Shown here: in pieces, positions 25,201 through 39,700 of the stretch | How positions within the stretch are numbered: the stretch's first letter is position 1 | Layout of the letters: the number at the start of each line of letters is the position of its first letter | DNA from: Sthenelais limicola | Taxonomy: Eukaryota; Annelida; Polychaeta; Phyllodocida; Sigalionidae | Assembly: GCA_942159475.1 (NCBI GenBank) | Contig: OW804096.1 | Location: 11,643,871 to 11,707,870 of the forward strand | Reading direction: 5' to 3' | DNA: 64,000 nt | Translations under genes and position numbers: made by a program | Notes under the pieces: generated by a model | The model's database searches: none | What the model saw: only the letters and a program-made list of their open reading frames with translations | What the model was told of the DNA's origin: nothing

Positions 25201-27663
25201 CAGTTCGAGCTCTTCAGCCACCTTACTTGCCGCCTACTGTGGATATAACTACCAAAAACCGCTCAAAGTAGAAGCCAAATCGGGCTACCTTACTGTCTAC
25301 TTCGAGGGCTTCATTGAACCAAGTAAGTAATTTATTAGAATGAGATACTTACCTAGAGAGTATGCACTTATAGCTTTTTAAAATAAATATCAAATTATGA
25401 CACTTCTTTTTCGTTTTTGAACTTTCATTTTATCTCTACGAAGCTCAAAATTATTTCTTTATGATATGAATGCACGTTGCATTCAACTTTTTGATTTTCA
25501 ACCTATTTGTTCAACTTAGTTTGGAAAACTATGGATAATTTGAAAAAAAAAAATACTTGTGTGACAAAATAATATAAACCTGCCTGATAAAGCACACCTC
25601 AGCTCTACCACCCTGAATCTACATCTATATCATCTCCTAAAAAGTAAAATATCATAATGTATATGAATTTTTACCTGTAGATTACTACGCGTCTTAAACG
25701 GGGCGTATCTCGTTGCAATAGGGGATTTGCATAGCCGACATTTTGAATCATAATTCGCATGGAAGTATGGGACTAATGGTACAGTCTAAAATCTATAGAA
25801 AACATGTCATCTTCAGCATGGACTATTTATCAATGCTCTAATGTCAATATCCATGTATTTTACATGTTTCCATCACCCTAGTCCCCATCATGCATTTGGT
25901 TTTCATAGGTCATTTAGACAAGCTGTGACATTGGTGAAAACATTCTTGCAATTTTCGATAAAAATGTTGCCAAATATTTGTATGTCAGATTTCAACAGAA
26001 TCCATCCCAGCATGCACTGCAGTAGACATGTGCAGTGAGACATGCAAATCCCCTATTAATGTGAGAAGAAATGCTAATACTGATTCTATTCCCTTTGCTC
26101 AGGTTCGTCCAGTACTCGAGGGTTTAATGCTACCTACCATGTGAACACTTGCCCCAACGCGTGCCGGGGTAACAGGGTGTGTGAGGAGACCAAGTGTGTG
26201 TGCGCGCCGGGCTTTGGTGGCATCGACTGTGATCTGGACCTGTGTCCTCAGAACTGCTCCCAAGCTTCTGCCCAGGGCATCTGCGACCTGGTAAGTAGAG
26301 GCAGGCTGTAGGGTCAGATTATTAGAAAATGTACAATTGGCAGATCAACATATTTTGTGAATTCTGCTAAATTGGACTGAAAAATCATCAACACTAGGTA
26401 TATCTGAGTGTATTTGGTATTGCCTTGATTCAAACAGTCTGTTTGGTTATGTTGAACAGTATTTTGAACCTTATTTTTGTCTTAAATTAGGGTTATTTGA
26501 TAGAAATGGTGAGGTGAATTGTACATTTTCTGAAAATCGGACCCAGTAGTCCTTGTGAGTTATTGAGGCACGCCACTGCACCAGTTAGTTGTAAGATGGC
26601 TACAGTTGTTATATCGTCATACATAGCCTATCGAAATCAAGAAAAGGGCATTAACAACCTGTCACCAGGTCTTCCTGATCACCCAAATGAACATTGAAAT
26701 GAAATGTGAATCACAATATCTTAAAAGTCTATTAAAGTGTCTCTTCATTGTCCGGATATTCTATTAAATGAACATGCTTTTGGCTCGTTATTTTACGTCG
26801 TTTCATTTCTCTTGACAACTTTTTAAACACCTCAGATAAATAAAAAGTAAAATAAATATGAATAAGAGAAAACCTTTTTTCCTCTCACTTAGGACCTGGG
26901 TTAGTGTGTGTGCTATTTTAATAAATGAAACAAAACTGGAAAAAAAGTGGCAACGCTCTTAAGAAGAATCCCCTTTTAAACACCTCAGGTAAATAAAAAG
27001 TAAAATAAAAATGAATAAGACAAAACCTATTTCCTCACTTAGGACCTGGGTCAGTCTGTGTGCTATATTAATAAATGAAACAAAACTGGAAAAAAAGTGG
27101 CAACGCCCTTAAGAAGAATCCCCTTTTAAACACCTCGGGTAAATAAAAAGTAAAATAAAAATGAATAAGACAAAACCTTTTTCCTCTCACTTAGGACCTG
27201 GGTCAGTGTGTGTGCTCGAATGGGTTCGGCGGACCGGCGTGTGACATCGTGCTGTCTAGCCGGGTGGGCGTTTACTCCACTGTATATGATCCATGGCGTG
27301 TAGATGGCTACAAGGCCTTCAACAGCAGTCTCTCGCGGATGGGGCATTCCCTTGTCTCATGCGGCGGGAGAGCCCTGTACATGTTCGGTGGATATTCGCT
27401 TAGCCATGGCATTCTGAATGACATCTGGGAGTATAACCTGGACACCCGCAGATGGACTCAACTCACTCCACAGACTGAGGAACTGCCCGCTCCGAGGTAA
27501 CTTTTAATTTTTATGCAGTTAAGATTTGATTTGTTTTGGCTATTATTACTATTATAACATTTTTATTCTAATACTTTTCATACATATGAAGCAGGTGTTA
27601 CATTGTCATACATATAAATATTGTATCAAAACAGGGTAAAGCATCGTCTACAAGTAGTTTTTC

Positions 27664-27713
<50 letters not shown>

Positions 27714-30700
27714 CTATAATGTGTCTGATTTCTATCTATCTATTTATCTATATATACCTACCTCTCTATCTATTTATTTCACCTCTGGAATGAAGTGCCC
27801 ATAGACTTTGTATAGACTCGCTATATGCAAGTGAGCCTCCCTAGGGAGGAATGAAACAGATGACACAGTTTATCTTTCTGCGTTTTCATTGGCTATTCTG
27901 AAAGTAGGGCAGCCTTGTCATAGGGACACGTCATTCCATGATGCTACGTCCTCTGCTAAGCATTGTAAGTGCGGCAGCCATCGTCAACGTCACGAAGGCC
28001 GTCATAAACTCATGCGCTAAGTGGAACGATGTCGCTCCCTTGCTGTGTTTCTCTCGCATTGAGTTACCGTAGTTAAAACCATTCCAGCATATTTAAAATC
28101 ATTTGGAAGAGGTCAAATAAATCTCGAACTAACCTTAGTGCTGTCTGTGTGATCGTTCTTCACCTTGTTGGCAGCATGAGGAATCCCTCGGTGCTACGCT
28201 GCGCTCCGCACCTCGGGATTCCTCATGCTGCCAACTCGGTGAAGAATGATCACACCGACAGCACTGCGGTCAGTTCTACCTATATACCTACCTCTCTATA
28301 ATGTGTCTGATTCCCTATCTATATACCTACCTCTCTATAATGTGTCTGATTCCCTATCTATATACCTACCTCTCTATAATGTGTCCGATTCCCTATCTAT
28401 ATACCTGCCTCTCTATAATGTGTCCGATTCCCTATCTATATACATGCCTCTCTATAATGTGTCCGATTCCCTATCTATATACATGCCTCTCTATAATGTG
28501 TCCGATTCCCTATCTATATACATGCCTCTCTATAATGTGTCCGATTCCCTATCTATATACCTGCCTCTCTATAATGTGTCCGATTCCCTATCTATATACA
28601 TGCCTCTCTATAATGTGTCCGATTCCCTATCTATATACATGCCTCTCTATAATGTGTCCGATTCCCTATCTATATACCTACCTCTCTATAATGTGTCCGA
28701 TTCCCTATCTATATACATGCCTCTCTATAATGTGTCTGATTCCCTATCTATATACCTGCCTCTCTATAATGTGTCCGATTCCCTATCTATATACCTGCCT
28801 CTCTATCTATATACCTACCTCTCTATAATGTGTCCGATTCCCTATCTATATACCTACCTCTCTATAATGTGTCCGATTCCCTATCTATATACCTGCCTCT
28901 CTATAATGTGTCCGATTCCCTATCTATATACCTGCCTCTATAATGTGTCCGATTCCCTATCTATATACCTGCCTCTCTATAATGTGTCTGATTCCCTATC
29001 TATATACCTGCCTCTCTATAATGTGTCCGATTCCCTATCTATATACCTGCCTCTCTATAATGTGTCCGATTCCCTATCTATATACCTGCCTCTCTATAAT
29101 GTGTCTGATTCCCTATCTATATACCTGCCTCTCTATAATGTGTCCGATTCCCTATCTATATACATGCCTCTCTATAATGTGTCTGATTCCCTATCTATAT
29201 ACCTGCCTCTCTATAATGTGTCCGATTCCCTATCTATATACCTGCCTCTCTATAATGTGTCTGATTCCCTATCTATATACCTGCCTCTCTATAATGTGTC
29301 CGATTCCCTATCTATATACCTACCTCTCTATAATGTGTCCGATTCCCTATCTATATACATGCCTCTCTATAATGTGTCCGATTCCCTATCTATATACCTA
29401 CCTCTCTATAATGTGTCCGATTCCCTATCTATATACCTACCTCTCTATAATGTGTCCGATTCCCTATCTATATACCTACCTCTCTATAATGTGTCCGATT
29501 CCCTATCTATATACCTGCCTCTCTATAATGTGTCTGATTCCCTATCTATATACCTACCTCTCTATAATGTGTCCGATTCCCTATCTATATACCTGCCTCT
29601 CTATAATGTGTCTGATTCCCTACCTATATACCTGCCTCTCTATAATGTGTCCGATTCCCTATCTATATACCTACCTCTCTATAATGTGTCTGATTCCCCC
29701 TGCAGGTATTTCCACGCTGCGGTGTGTGTGCCCACCACGAGAGCCATGTATGTGTTCGGCGGGCTGGTAAATAAAGCGGGCGCCGTGCGGGATATGTGGA
29801 AGTTCAGTATCGACCACCGCCGCTGGCACCGCCTCCCTGTAAGTGTACTGGTTAGTAGCCCTAGGTGTAGTCCTAGATTAATGTTGTCTTTTTTTTGTAT
29901 TATTAAATAACTCAGGGATGCCATTTAAAAATATATATTAAAGTATATATTATTATATTAAATAATATATATTTTATATTAAAAATAGATAAATGTAATA
30001 GTCATAACTGGAAACTGTTATCTTGAGTCGAGTTAAATATTCTGAAAATTGTAGTGATGAAATTAAGATGAAGATAGAAAAAAAAATAAAAAGGACACCC
30101 GTGTTTTAATAATTCATATATGGCAGTATACTATATAGTATACTAGCCGGAAGCCAAGGAGCTAGTGGAATACCAGCTAAGAGCTGAATAAGAGCTAAAC
30201 TAAACAGCCTATTTAAATATACGCTAGATGGTAGTATATACTACCCAGGAGTTCGTGGAAGACGCGCTATATGGGTCAGATTTTCAGAAAATGTACAATT
30301 CACCTTCACCAATCTTCTCAAATAACCCAAATTTCAGACGAAAATAAAGTTTAAAACTCAGTTCAACCTAACCCAATAGATTGCTAGAATCAATGCAATG
30401 CCGAATATACTCGAATTTACCTAATATTGACCAAATTGCAGCAGAATTTACTACATTTATACAGCTGCCAATTGTACATTTTCTGAAAATCTGACCCATA
30501 TAAGAGCTGAACTAATAGTCCACCTTATTACAATATATACAGTTGGCAGAGTTGTCTTCTCAATCATGCCTGGCTATCAGTCTTGCCTTTGGTTTCCTCA
30601 TATATATTTTTATTATTACCGCTACATTTCAGGCAAACATTTACAGTGTTAAAAAAAGACGCATGTCAACAAAGTTAACGTTTTATCGCGCTGCCTCAAT

Positions 30701-33700
30701 ATGATCATAATTACTAGTGTTATTTCCAATCTTTCATTAAACGGCATCTCTGAATATTATCATTTCGTTTATAATTATAATTATTTGTATTATTTCCCCG
30801 CATGCTAGTAAATAGATATATGTGTTTAGTATTACTAGGGAAGTTCAGCAACTCTACTAACCTATACGTAAACGTATCCGTATCTCTGATGATAAAAAAA
30901 TACGTTTAAATGAAGATAGATATTCTGCAAAACATGGTGGGAAAAGCCTAACGTTAAATATCAAGCAAAATGTTTCATCTCACAATCTATTTTTCATACG
31001 TAATTCACAAAAAGATACCGATACGGTTACGTAATTGAGATAGGTTTGCTTGCGGAACCTCCCTATTATTGAAATAAATGTAAGATGTAGGATTTTGTGT
31101 GTTATGATCTTAGAAGCAGCATGATATATCCCGTGTGGGACGAGCACGGGAAAATAACATGTTCAAGAATGGCAAGGTATGTTAGGACCCCCCGCAGAGG
31201 AATATATTCACTGCCATGAACCTGTGACTCTTGGTTCCTCAGTCAACACACCCACACCTCGCAATAGGGGATTTGCATAGTCGCCATTTTGAATCTAAAT
31301 TCGCATGGAATTATGGGACTAATGGTACTGTATAAAATCCATGGAAAACATGTCATGTTCAGCATTGATTATTTATCAATGCTGTAATATCCATATCCAT
31401 GTGTTTTACATGTTTCCATCACACTAGTCACTATCTTTCCCATAATGCATTGTGTTAACTTAGATCATTTATACAAGCTCAGATGTTGGTGAAAACATTC
31501 TTGCAATTTTTTATAAAAATGTTGCAAAATATTTGTATGTCAGATTTCGTCAGAATTTATCCCAGCATGCACTGTAACAGACATGCGCAGTGGCACATGC
31601 AACTCCCCTATACCTTTCTTTTTTATTTTTAGCACTTACTGGAGATATAGGCCACAGTGATTATTTTGTTTCCGACAAGTCATATGTACAAACCGTTCTA
31701 GATTGATTACTTTAGTAAATAAATCATTAGAATAAATATTTAATATATTTCAATAGGATCTCCTGAAGAAGGTCAACCAGACAGAAACGTTGAGAATACT
31801 AAAGAAATGATTTGAAATATAAACTTACTTCCATGTTGGCGTTGGTCGCGACTCTACCATACATTAATCAAATATTAGATATATTTTAATAGGATAAATC
31901 TAAAAGTGATAATATTTTATGTTTCTATCAAATCATTGTGTATATACACCATTCTAGTTTGATAATTTGAATAAATAGATTACTAAAATAAATATTAAAT
32001 ATATTTCAATAGCATAAATCTAAAAGTGATTATTTTATGTTTCTAACGAATCAATGTATGGATAAACCGTTCTAGATTGGTTACTTGAATAAATGAATTA
32101 TTAAAATAAATATGAAATATATTTTAATAGGATATATGAATCTAAAACCACGGGAACATATTGCAGTACACATGCACAAAGCGACCATTCTTGGGGGTGC
32201 ATATATAATTCACTACCACCAGACCTTTAATGTCTTAAATGAAACTTTTCACTGACCACAGTTGTATTTTTTTATATTTTTTTTTCAAGACCTATTGTAT
32301 CGTCTAATTATTTCACAGTTGTATTTTTATCAGTGGTATTGTCCTTGTGACTAGAAGGAAACATCCTTGGTTCTCTTGTAACACTTGTAATTGTGTTAAG
32401 ACCATATACATGTAACTATTGAATTCAAGGTTAGCATGTAATACGTTTTACTTTGAATATTACTCGCTACTTGTTCTGCTCGTGTGATAAAACTTTACAA
32501 GCTCTAAAATTTCCAATTTTATGCTTTATGAGAGCTCTGACGATAGGGACCACTTGAAATATGCCACAGAATTTAATAATAAATAAACTAACCCTGTTCA
32601 AAACAACTATTAATTCAGTATCCTAAATCGATCTTCAAAATTGGAAATTTAAATTTATTTTTTTTTGTTCAAGGTTGGAAAGGAGTTTTTATTATCCTGA
32701 ACATTACCCCAGATTTAAAAACTGTTGGTATTAAAGATGTAGGTAATAGAGTCTGCAGTACAAAAAAATGTCTTACATAACACTAACTGATAATGAATAA
32801 CTATACTCAAACATGTTGGAATTGTGTGGCCTGGAAGATCTGCCTTAAGTATCAGAGGGTATTATTTCTATCACAATTGATTTAAACATCCTTTTCTGGA
32901 AAAAATGACACAAATGTATATGGGTCAGATTTTTAGAAAATGTACAATTCAACTTCACCAATCTTCTCAAATAACCCAAATTTCAGATGAAAATAAAGTT
33001 CAAAATACAGTTCAGCCTAGCCAAACAGATTGCTAGAATCAATGCAATGCCGAATATACTCGAATTTACCTAATATTGACCAAATTGGAGTCTAATTTAG
33101 CAGAATTTACTAAATGTGTACAGCTGCCAATTGTACATTTTCTGAAAATCTGACCCATATGTTTACTGCTGGAATACAAATACTACAATACAATACATGT
33201 TTTTAGGAAGCTTACTCATTGTTTGTATCACTATTCACACCACAGTCTGACACAGCAGAAGAGATCGAGGTACCAGAAATGGCTGGTCATACCATGACAC
33301 TGGTAGATCCTACCAAGATCTACATCATCGGCGGTTTCTCCTCCGGCAACTACTTCTCTAATGTGGCCTTTGAATACGACGCCAGTAACAACCAGTGGAG
33401 AGAACTGGAACTAACAGGCTCCCAGCCAACGGGTTAGTGAACTATTACTCTCTTGTGCTACACTCTGTTTGAGACCTACTTAGAGTGAACATCAAAGCGA
33501 CCCAATGATAACCCTACGGCGGACCGCTCCAAGTAGATCTCAAATAGAGTGTGCTCTTTGTATATACTATATACAAAGAGTACACTCTATTTTATTTACC
33601 TCCCTGGCCCTACTTTATTAATGCAAAACATCCTGTCAGCTTCTTTTAAAGGATTTACTGAGGTTAATCAGCACAAAATCTGACAGGCAGGCAATTTTGA

Positions 33701-36700
33701 AAGACTATAACTTTGTCGTATCAACAAGATTATTTGAGGACTTCCTGTGTTTTCCCTATATTCACAAGATTATTTTATCTCATATAATTTTCGGTGCAGA
33801 TACAATGAGGGAACATTTTAAAAAAAATTAAAAAAATTCAGACCCCCTCCCCCCACCACCACTATAGGGTTAAGTTAGATACATGTATATATGTCGCATG
33901 GATTCATAAAGCCAGAGCTATACTTTAATATATATCCCTCTGGTCTGTTTCTAAGTAATCGTAAGAGGTTAAGAGTGTTTGAAAAGCTATTTTGTAACCA
34001 TTGAGTTAATAGAAATGAAACCACTGCACTATATCCTAGGCTAGATCTATATAATAATTTACGAATTATTGTCTGGGTTCATGTACCGTATTTTGCTGAA
34101 AATCCATGTGAAGATCTACTGTGTAGACATGAGAAAATTTAAGAACATGAATATTATGAAGGGATACCAGGAAGACCTCAGCGTATTACTGCATTGAGAG
34201 GGATTATTCCTCTTCAGTACGTCATTAACAGAAATGTAACTTGTTTATTGAATAAAAGTTTTATAATAATAATAATATAATTTTCCCTATTTTACAGGAT
34301 TGTATGGGCATACGGCTGTGTACCATGGTGACAGTAACGCCATCTATGTGTTTGGCGGGTACGAGTACCACACAGACAAGACCGTCATCACTAACAGTCT
34401 CTATGCTGTGGACCTGGAGTCACAGACATGGAGTCTGCTCCCTCATGAAATTGGTAACAAGGTAAAGCAACTTTTATTTTATATTTTTGTTTCTATGACG
34501 CGCAAGTATAATATATGTGGCTAGAACTTGGGTGAATTGAAACTTTAAATTGATTGCAAGACATGGTTTATAGGGATTTTTACTTTTATCCTGAATATAT
34601 ACGACAATTCGCCATTATGGGCGATTTATTAATTAGTTCCAGTCCTTTGTATAACATTCTACAATCCGGCCACTGGACCAATGTTGTGGTCTCAGACCCC
34701 AGACTTAAATGTGTATCAGTGTGGTTATAATAAAGTTTATTATACATGCATTCAATACCGAGGCCCCGACAGCCGCAAGATTGCCCACGCAAGGTTGCCG
34801 ATGCAAGTTTGCCGGTGTGCGAGGGCTTTCTTCCTCCATCGTTTCAACCGTTTCTAGTTATATTCCTCTTGTACGAAAACCAGATATGGTAGATTATGTT
34901 AATATCTTTTTAATTAAGCATGTTTTACATGCAAAACTAGGCATGTATAATAATCAACTTATAGGACTCGTTGCCGCACGGCGCGTAAATAAAGGACTGG
35001 ATCTCCGATCTCGTCCTTTATTTACGCGCCGTGCGGCAACTCGTCCTATGAGTGCTAAGTATTAATCAGTTCTTACTCTAGGTAAAGCTATAATGCCTGC
35101 CTGGTATAATCAATACATCTCTCTCCTATATCTATAAAACAAAATAATAATGATTTCTAATTTTATTACAGCCAACTGCCCGAGCTTTCCATGCGGCCGT
35201 TACCACCAGAAACTACATGGTGGTCCTTGGAGGTCGTGTCCTTAACGACGACTTCGACTCCACGGCCTACGCCTACCGTTACACGTGCAACCATTGGACT
35301 GACGTCACTTCCGACAACCTCGTCCTTGGCGACGGTATCCCCGCTGTGATTGGTCCAGCTGCGATCGCAGCCTCGTCAGACAAGTTTGATTACATTTACT
35401 TTATGGGTGGGTTTAACAGCCTGTCCCATGGGTCTATGTTCATGTTAACACTACCCAATGACTTGTGTACTCTACATCAGAGTGAGTCGGGATGTCTGGC
35501 GAACCTTGGATGCGCTGCCTGCGTGGATGAGGAAACCAATATTACTTACTGCCATAATAATGAAGCTGATGAACGTTTTAGGTAGGTTTTATTTTGTTCC
35601 TGGAATAGCCTTGAAATTGGAAATTAAATTCCTGGAAAATGATAATTTTGGACGAATCGGGTTTTTTTTGTGGAAAACTTAAATTTTTTTATCAGACTCC
35701 ACCAAATTCCTATTTATAACAAATTTTGTCACGATTTCATCAAAATTGAGATCCTCAAATTCTGATATTTTGTAAGGTCTAGTCATCAAAGTTTTTGTCT
35801 TTAAATCACTTCAAGATATTTTAAATAAATCACTTTCCTTTTTGTGTGATTTTTCAGTATTTTTTTTTTTTTTTGCGTTGCATGGTAGCTTTCAAGGGGG
35901 ACAGTGGTTGTTTTCGTTTTGTTAGAATAGAAAAATATTTTTCAGTATTTTGTTTGGCATAACCCGATTTGTCTGTCCTAAAAGTCTGTCCTAAATAACA
36001 TCTTATCTAATGTTGTGTATGTTGTATTTGCAGCTGTGCTCGCGGTACAGCGTGGAGGATAGAGGAGGGCACCGTATGCGACCTGCTGCGTATAGAGACC
36101 CGGGAGTGTAATCAGCACAAGAGTTGCACAGAGTGCCTTGCGGTGTGGCCCACCCACGCCAACCATGATAGGGTCAGTTCTTAATTTGAATTGAATTGAA
36201 TTCTGCTGAACCCAGAAGGCATGCGAATTTAACACCAGTGGCGCTGTAGGCTGAAATATCTCCCAGTAGGCTAAGACAGAAGCTTCCACCGCCACTCTAT
36301 TAAGGTGTTCGCGCCGACTGCCACCCGCAAAAAGGGTGATAACACCAGCAAAAAATGTAAAGATAGTCATGGGATTAAAAAATATGAAAAGACTACATTC
36401 TCAGCTACCCATAGGTATAAAATTTTACGTATTTGAAAGAGTAGAACCCGAGCAATTTTAAGCCTACTTCCAGACCTACTCTGTTTCTTATGTTGTGGGT
36501 GCCATAACCGGAAGCTCCCGCCTTAGAAAAGCTAGGTGGCGTGATGGTCGGATAATGTATTTTCGCGCTATCAAGGATAGGGAGAATTGAAAAATTGTTT
36601 TGTTTGCCAACGATATACAAAGAGGTCTACAGACTTCTGGGATAAACCCAGCTCTTCCAGCTGTTACCTTTACAGAGGAAAGAGTGTCTGCTTATGAGAA

Positions 36701-39700
36701 AACTAAAGAATGAAAGATATAACGACATTTAACGGCCAGTGTCCATAGACATAACACAGGGTGTACTCAAGCCAGCAGGAGGTGTTATGCCGTTGTTCCT
36801 TGTGAAGTAATAATTCAGGGTTAAATGTCTTCATTATTTCTACTGAATTCAGTTGTTTTGAAAAATTATGAAAATTGTCGAATTTCCCACAAATTCCATC
36901 ATTTTTAACCTAAAATTTTTAAAAAATCATTTCACCAAATTTATAGAAAATGTTTTCAAACAAAAATTACCCCTCCGGAAAAAAAGCAAAAGAGGGCTTG
37001 ACATCCTCCCTCCCTAATGCAGGAGAATCACCCTCCCTCCTTTACATCAATTCAAGTATTAAATAAGATAAGATAAGATGTTTTTTATTTGTCACGTTTC
37101 AGAGAGTACAAATGAGTTCAAGAGCGTAATATATGAATAGAATAAAATACTTCAAATTAAATATCATTACCATCCTTTCTATTGCTCTAGGTATGCCAAT
37201 GGTGCAGCAATTGCCCCACAGGGAAGTGTATCCCCAGGGACAAGAACTGTCAGATACTCAACGCGTGCGAGCGCACGCAGCGAGAGATCACCCTGCCTAA
37301 GGACTGTGTGGAGAGACTGTGTCAGGCCTCAGACTGTGAGAAGTGTGAGACACTGGGAACCTGTATCTGGACCAGACAGTTCAAACGTTCAAGTAAGTCA
37401 ATTTTTGTTCACCCACCCACCAACATCCCAAATAATAAAGAAAAATGTAACTGTCACTTATAAACAGGTTTTTTTGTGAAATAAAGGAATCTTTGGGCTC
37501 CATAAAAACATATTATATAAATCAAGATGTAGTGAAAACCCCATAATAATGAGGACAGAATAGAAGCGGGGGTTGGTTGTCGGTTTGTTTTATCGGGGAT
37601 CCGACGTTTCGGGCTTCAATGGCCCTTTATCTAGGAGGTTGGTTTGTATTATATAAATCTTCTATATATTATATATCTATACTTCACAAGTGGAAAATTA
37701 AATATTGTGACTTATTTCCTATACATTTTTTTTCAATTTTGAGCAACCCTGACATACAATGAAATTTCCTTTTATATAGAATTTCAGGTATTTAATGACA
37801 ATATATGGCATTTAATTTCTTTTTTGTAATAAATGTCCCTATGTAAATCCAAGCTGGCTGCATTTGAAAATCCTGGTTTTTTTCCTGGGAAATGACTCCC
37901 TAGTGGAAATAAAATCTTAAAAAAAAATCCGTTCTTCTGCAAACCCATCTGCTAACGTATATTTCTTCACTCATATAATTCTGCAGGTGAAGTTGGTCGC
38001 ACATTGAGCCTATTCCCCATCTATGACTGGAACTGCGTAGTGAAGTCGCTGCTGGATGCTACTCGCTATAACGTCCAGTCCAGTCCACCCAACCTGTGTC
38101 CACTGCGCTGCACCCAATATACAAGCTGCAAGACTTGCCTGAAAGCAGTAGGAAGTGAAGGAGGCTCACAGGAATGCGTTTGGAGCGTACCAATGCATGA
38201 AGTAAGTTATAAACTCGGGTAGACTCAAGTATACTACTGTCGGCAGCTGTAGGCAATTCTCAGCTAACTGTATTTCCCTCTTTATATATTAATTGATACA
38301 TAACCCCTCCGATTCTAAGATTTTAAAAATTATTGAAAACAATTCGATTTGTTCATATTTAATTTTGTTTTTACAGTAGCAATCAGAGTTAAGAAGATAA
38401 AAAAAATCATATTCACCACCCGCGGGTCATTAAAAATCATTAAAGTAATGGTACAGTATAACACCTATAGAAAACATATCATTTTCAGCATGGACTATTT
38501 ATCAATGCTCTAATGTCAATATCCATATGTTATACATGTTTCTATAACACAAGTCCTCATCTTTCCCATCATGCATTTGGTTTTTATAGATCATTTATAC
38601 AAGCTCTGATATTGATGAAAACATTCTTGCAATTTTCGATAAAAATGTTGCTAAATATTTGTATATCAGATTTGAACAGAATCCATCCCAGCATGCACTG
38701 TACGAGATATGCGCAGTGGCACATGCAAATCCCCTATTCTAGATCCAACTATAATGTACCTGTTGTTGATGTGGAACTAAAGTTAACCAATAATCAATAA
38801 TAATCAATGTCTAACCTGTCTGACTATGTGTGTATTTCAGTGCATGCCTCCAGCCTACTTGACCCTCCGCTGCTCTAATGGTGAGTGCGGCCTGATACTG
38901 GCGGGTAAGGAGGAACACTACCAGTGTCCCCAGAACTGCTCCATCCACCTCCAGTGCTCCCACTGTCTCTCTGCTCCTGGGTGTGGATGGTGCGCCTATG
39001 GAGGCCTCAATGGTCTGGGCATCTGTATGGAAGGGGGGCTCACTGGTCCCCACTTTGGTGCCTGCACTCAACCCGGTGAGTCGTCCTCTGATATATAATA
39101 TAATATTCAGATATATAAATGTGGGTGCATATTTTCTGTAGCAAAACATCGGTATTTCAGGTCTATCATGTCTTCATGATAGACTATAGTTGATTTTTTT
39201 CCCTAAAGATTCAAATTTTACAGCTTGATACTGTAAAATATCCTTAAAATGCCACTAAACACTAGGCTGCGATTTATCAAAGTCTCTAGACATGGGTCAG
39301 ATCGTCAAAAAATGTACAATTCATCTTCACCAATCCGCTCAAATAACCCAAATTTAAGACGAAAATCAGGTTCGAAATACAGTTTAACACAACCAGACAG
39401 ATTAATTGAATGAATACAATACAGAATACACTCAGATATACCTAGTATTTATCATTTTTCACTCTAACTTAGCAGAATTTGATAGGTGTGTAGAACTGTA
39501 AATTGTGCATTTTCTGAAAATCTGACCCGTATATTTTTTATTTTTTAATTCAACATTTTTATACAGCAAGACATGACTATTTGTTAAGAACTCACAGGAT
39601 CTATAATGATATTCTGCCTGGCGCTGTATCTAGGGTGGTTTTAACTATCTAGGTGCATGACTATATAATGTAAATAAAAATAGGAGCTAATGACATGATA

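Noticed and set aside
28246..29910. 554-residue repeat protein (SIYLPLYNVSDSL repeats)
   Set aside because: Satellite intron plus exon w16. The end of w15 joins w16 by splicing in the right phase and the array has no independent start or homology.
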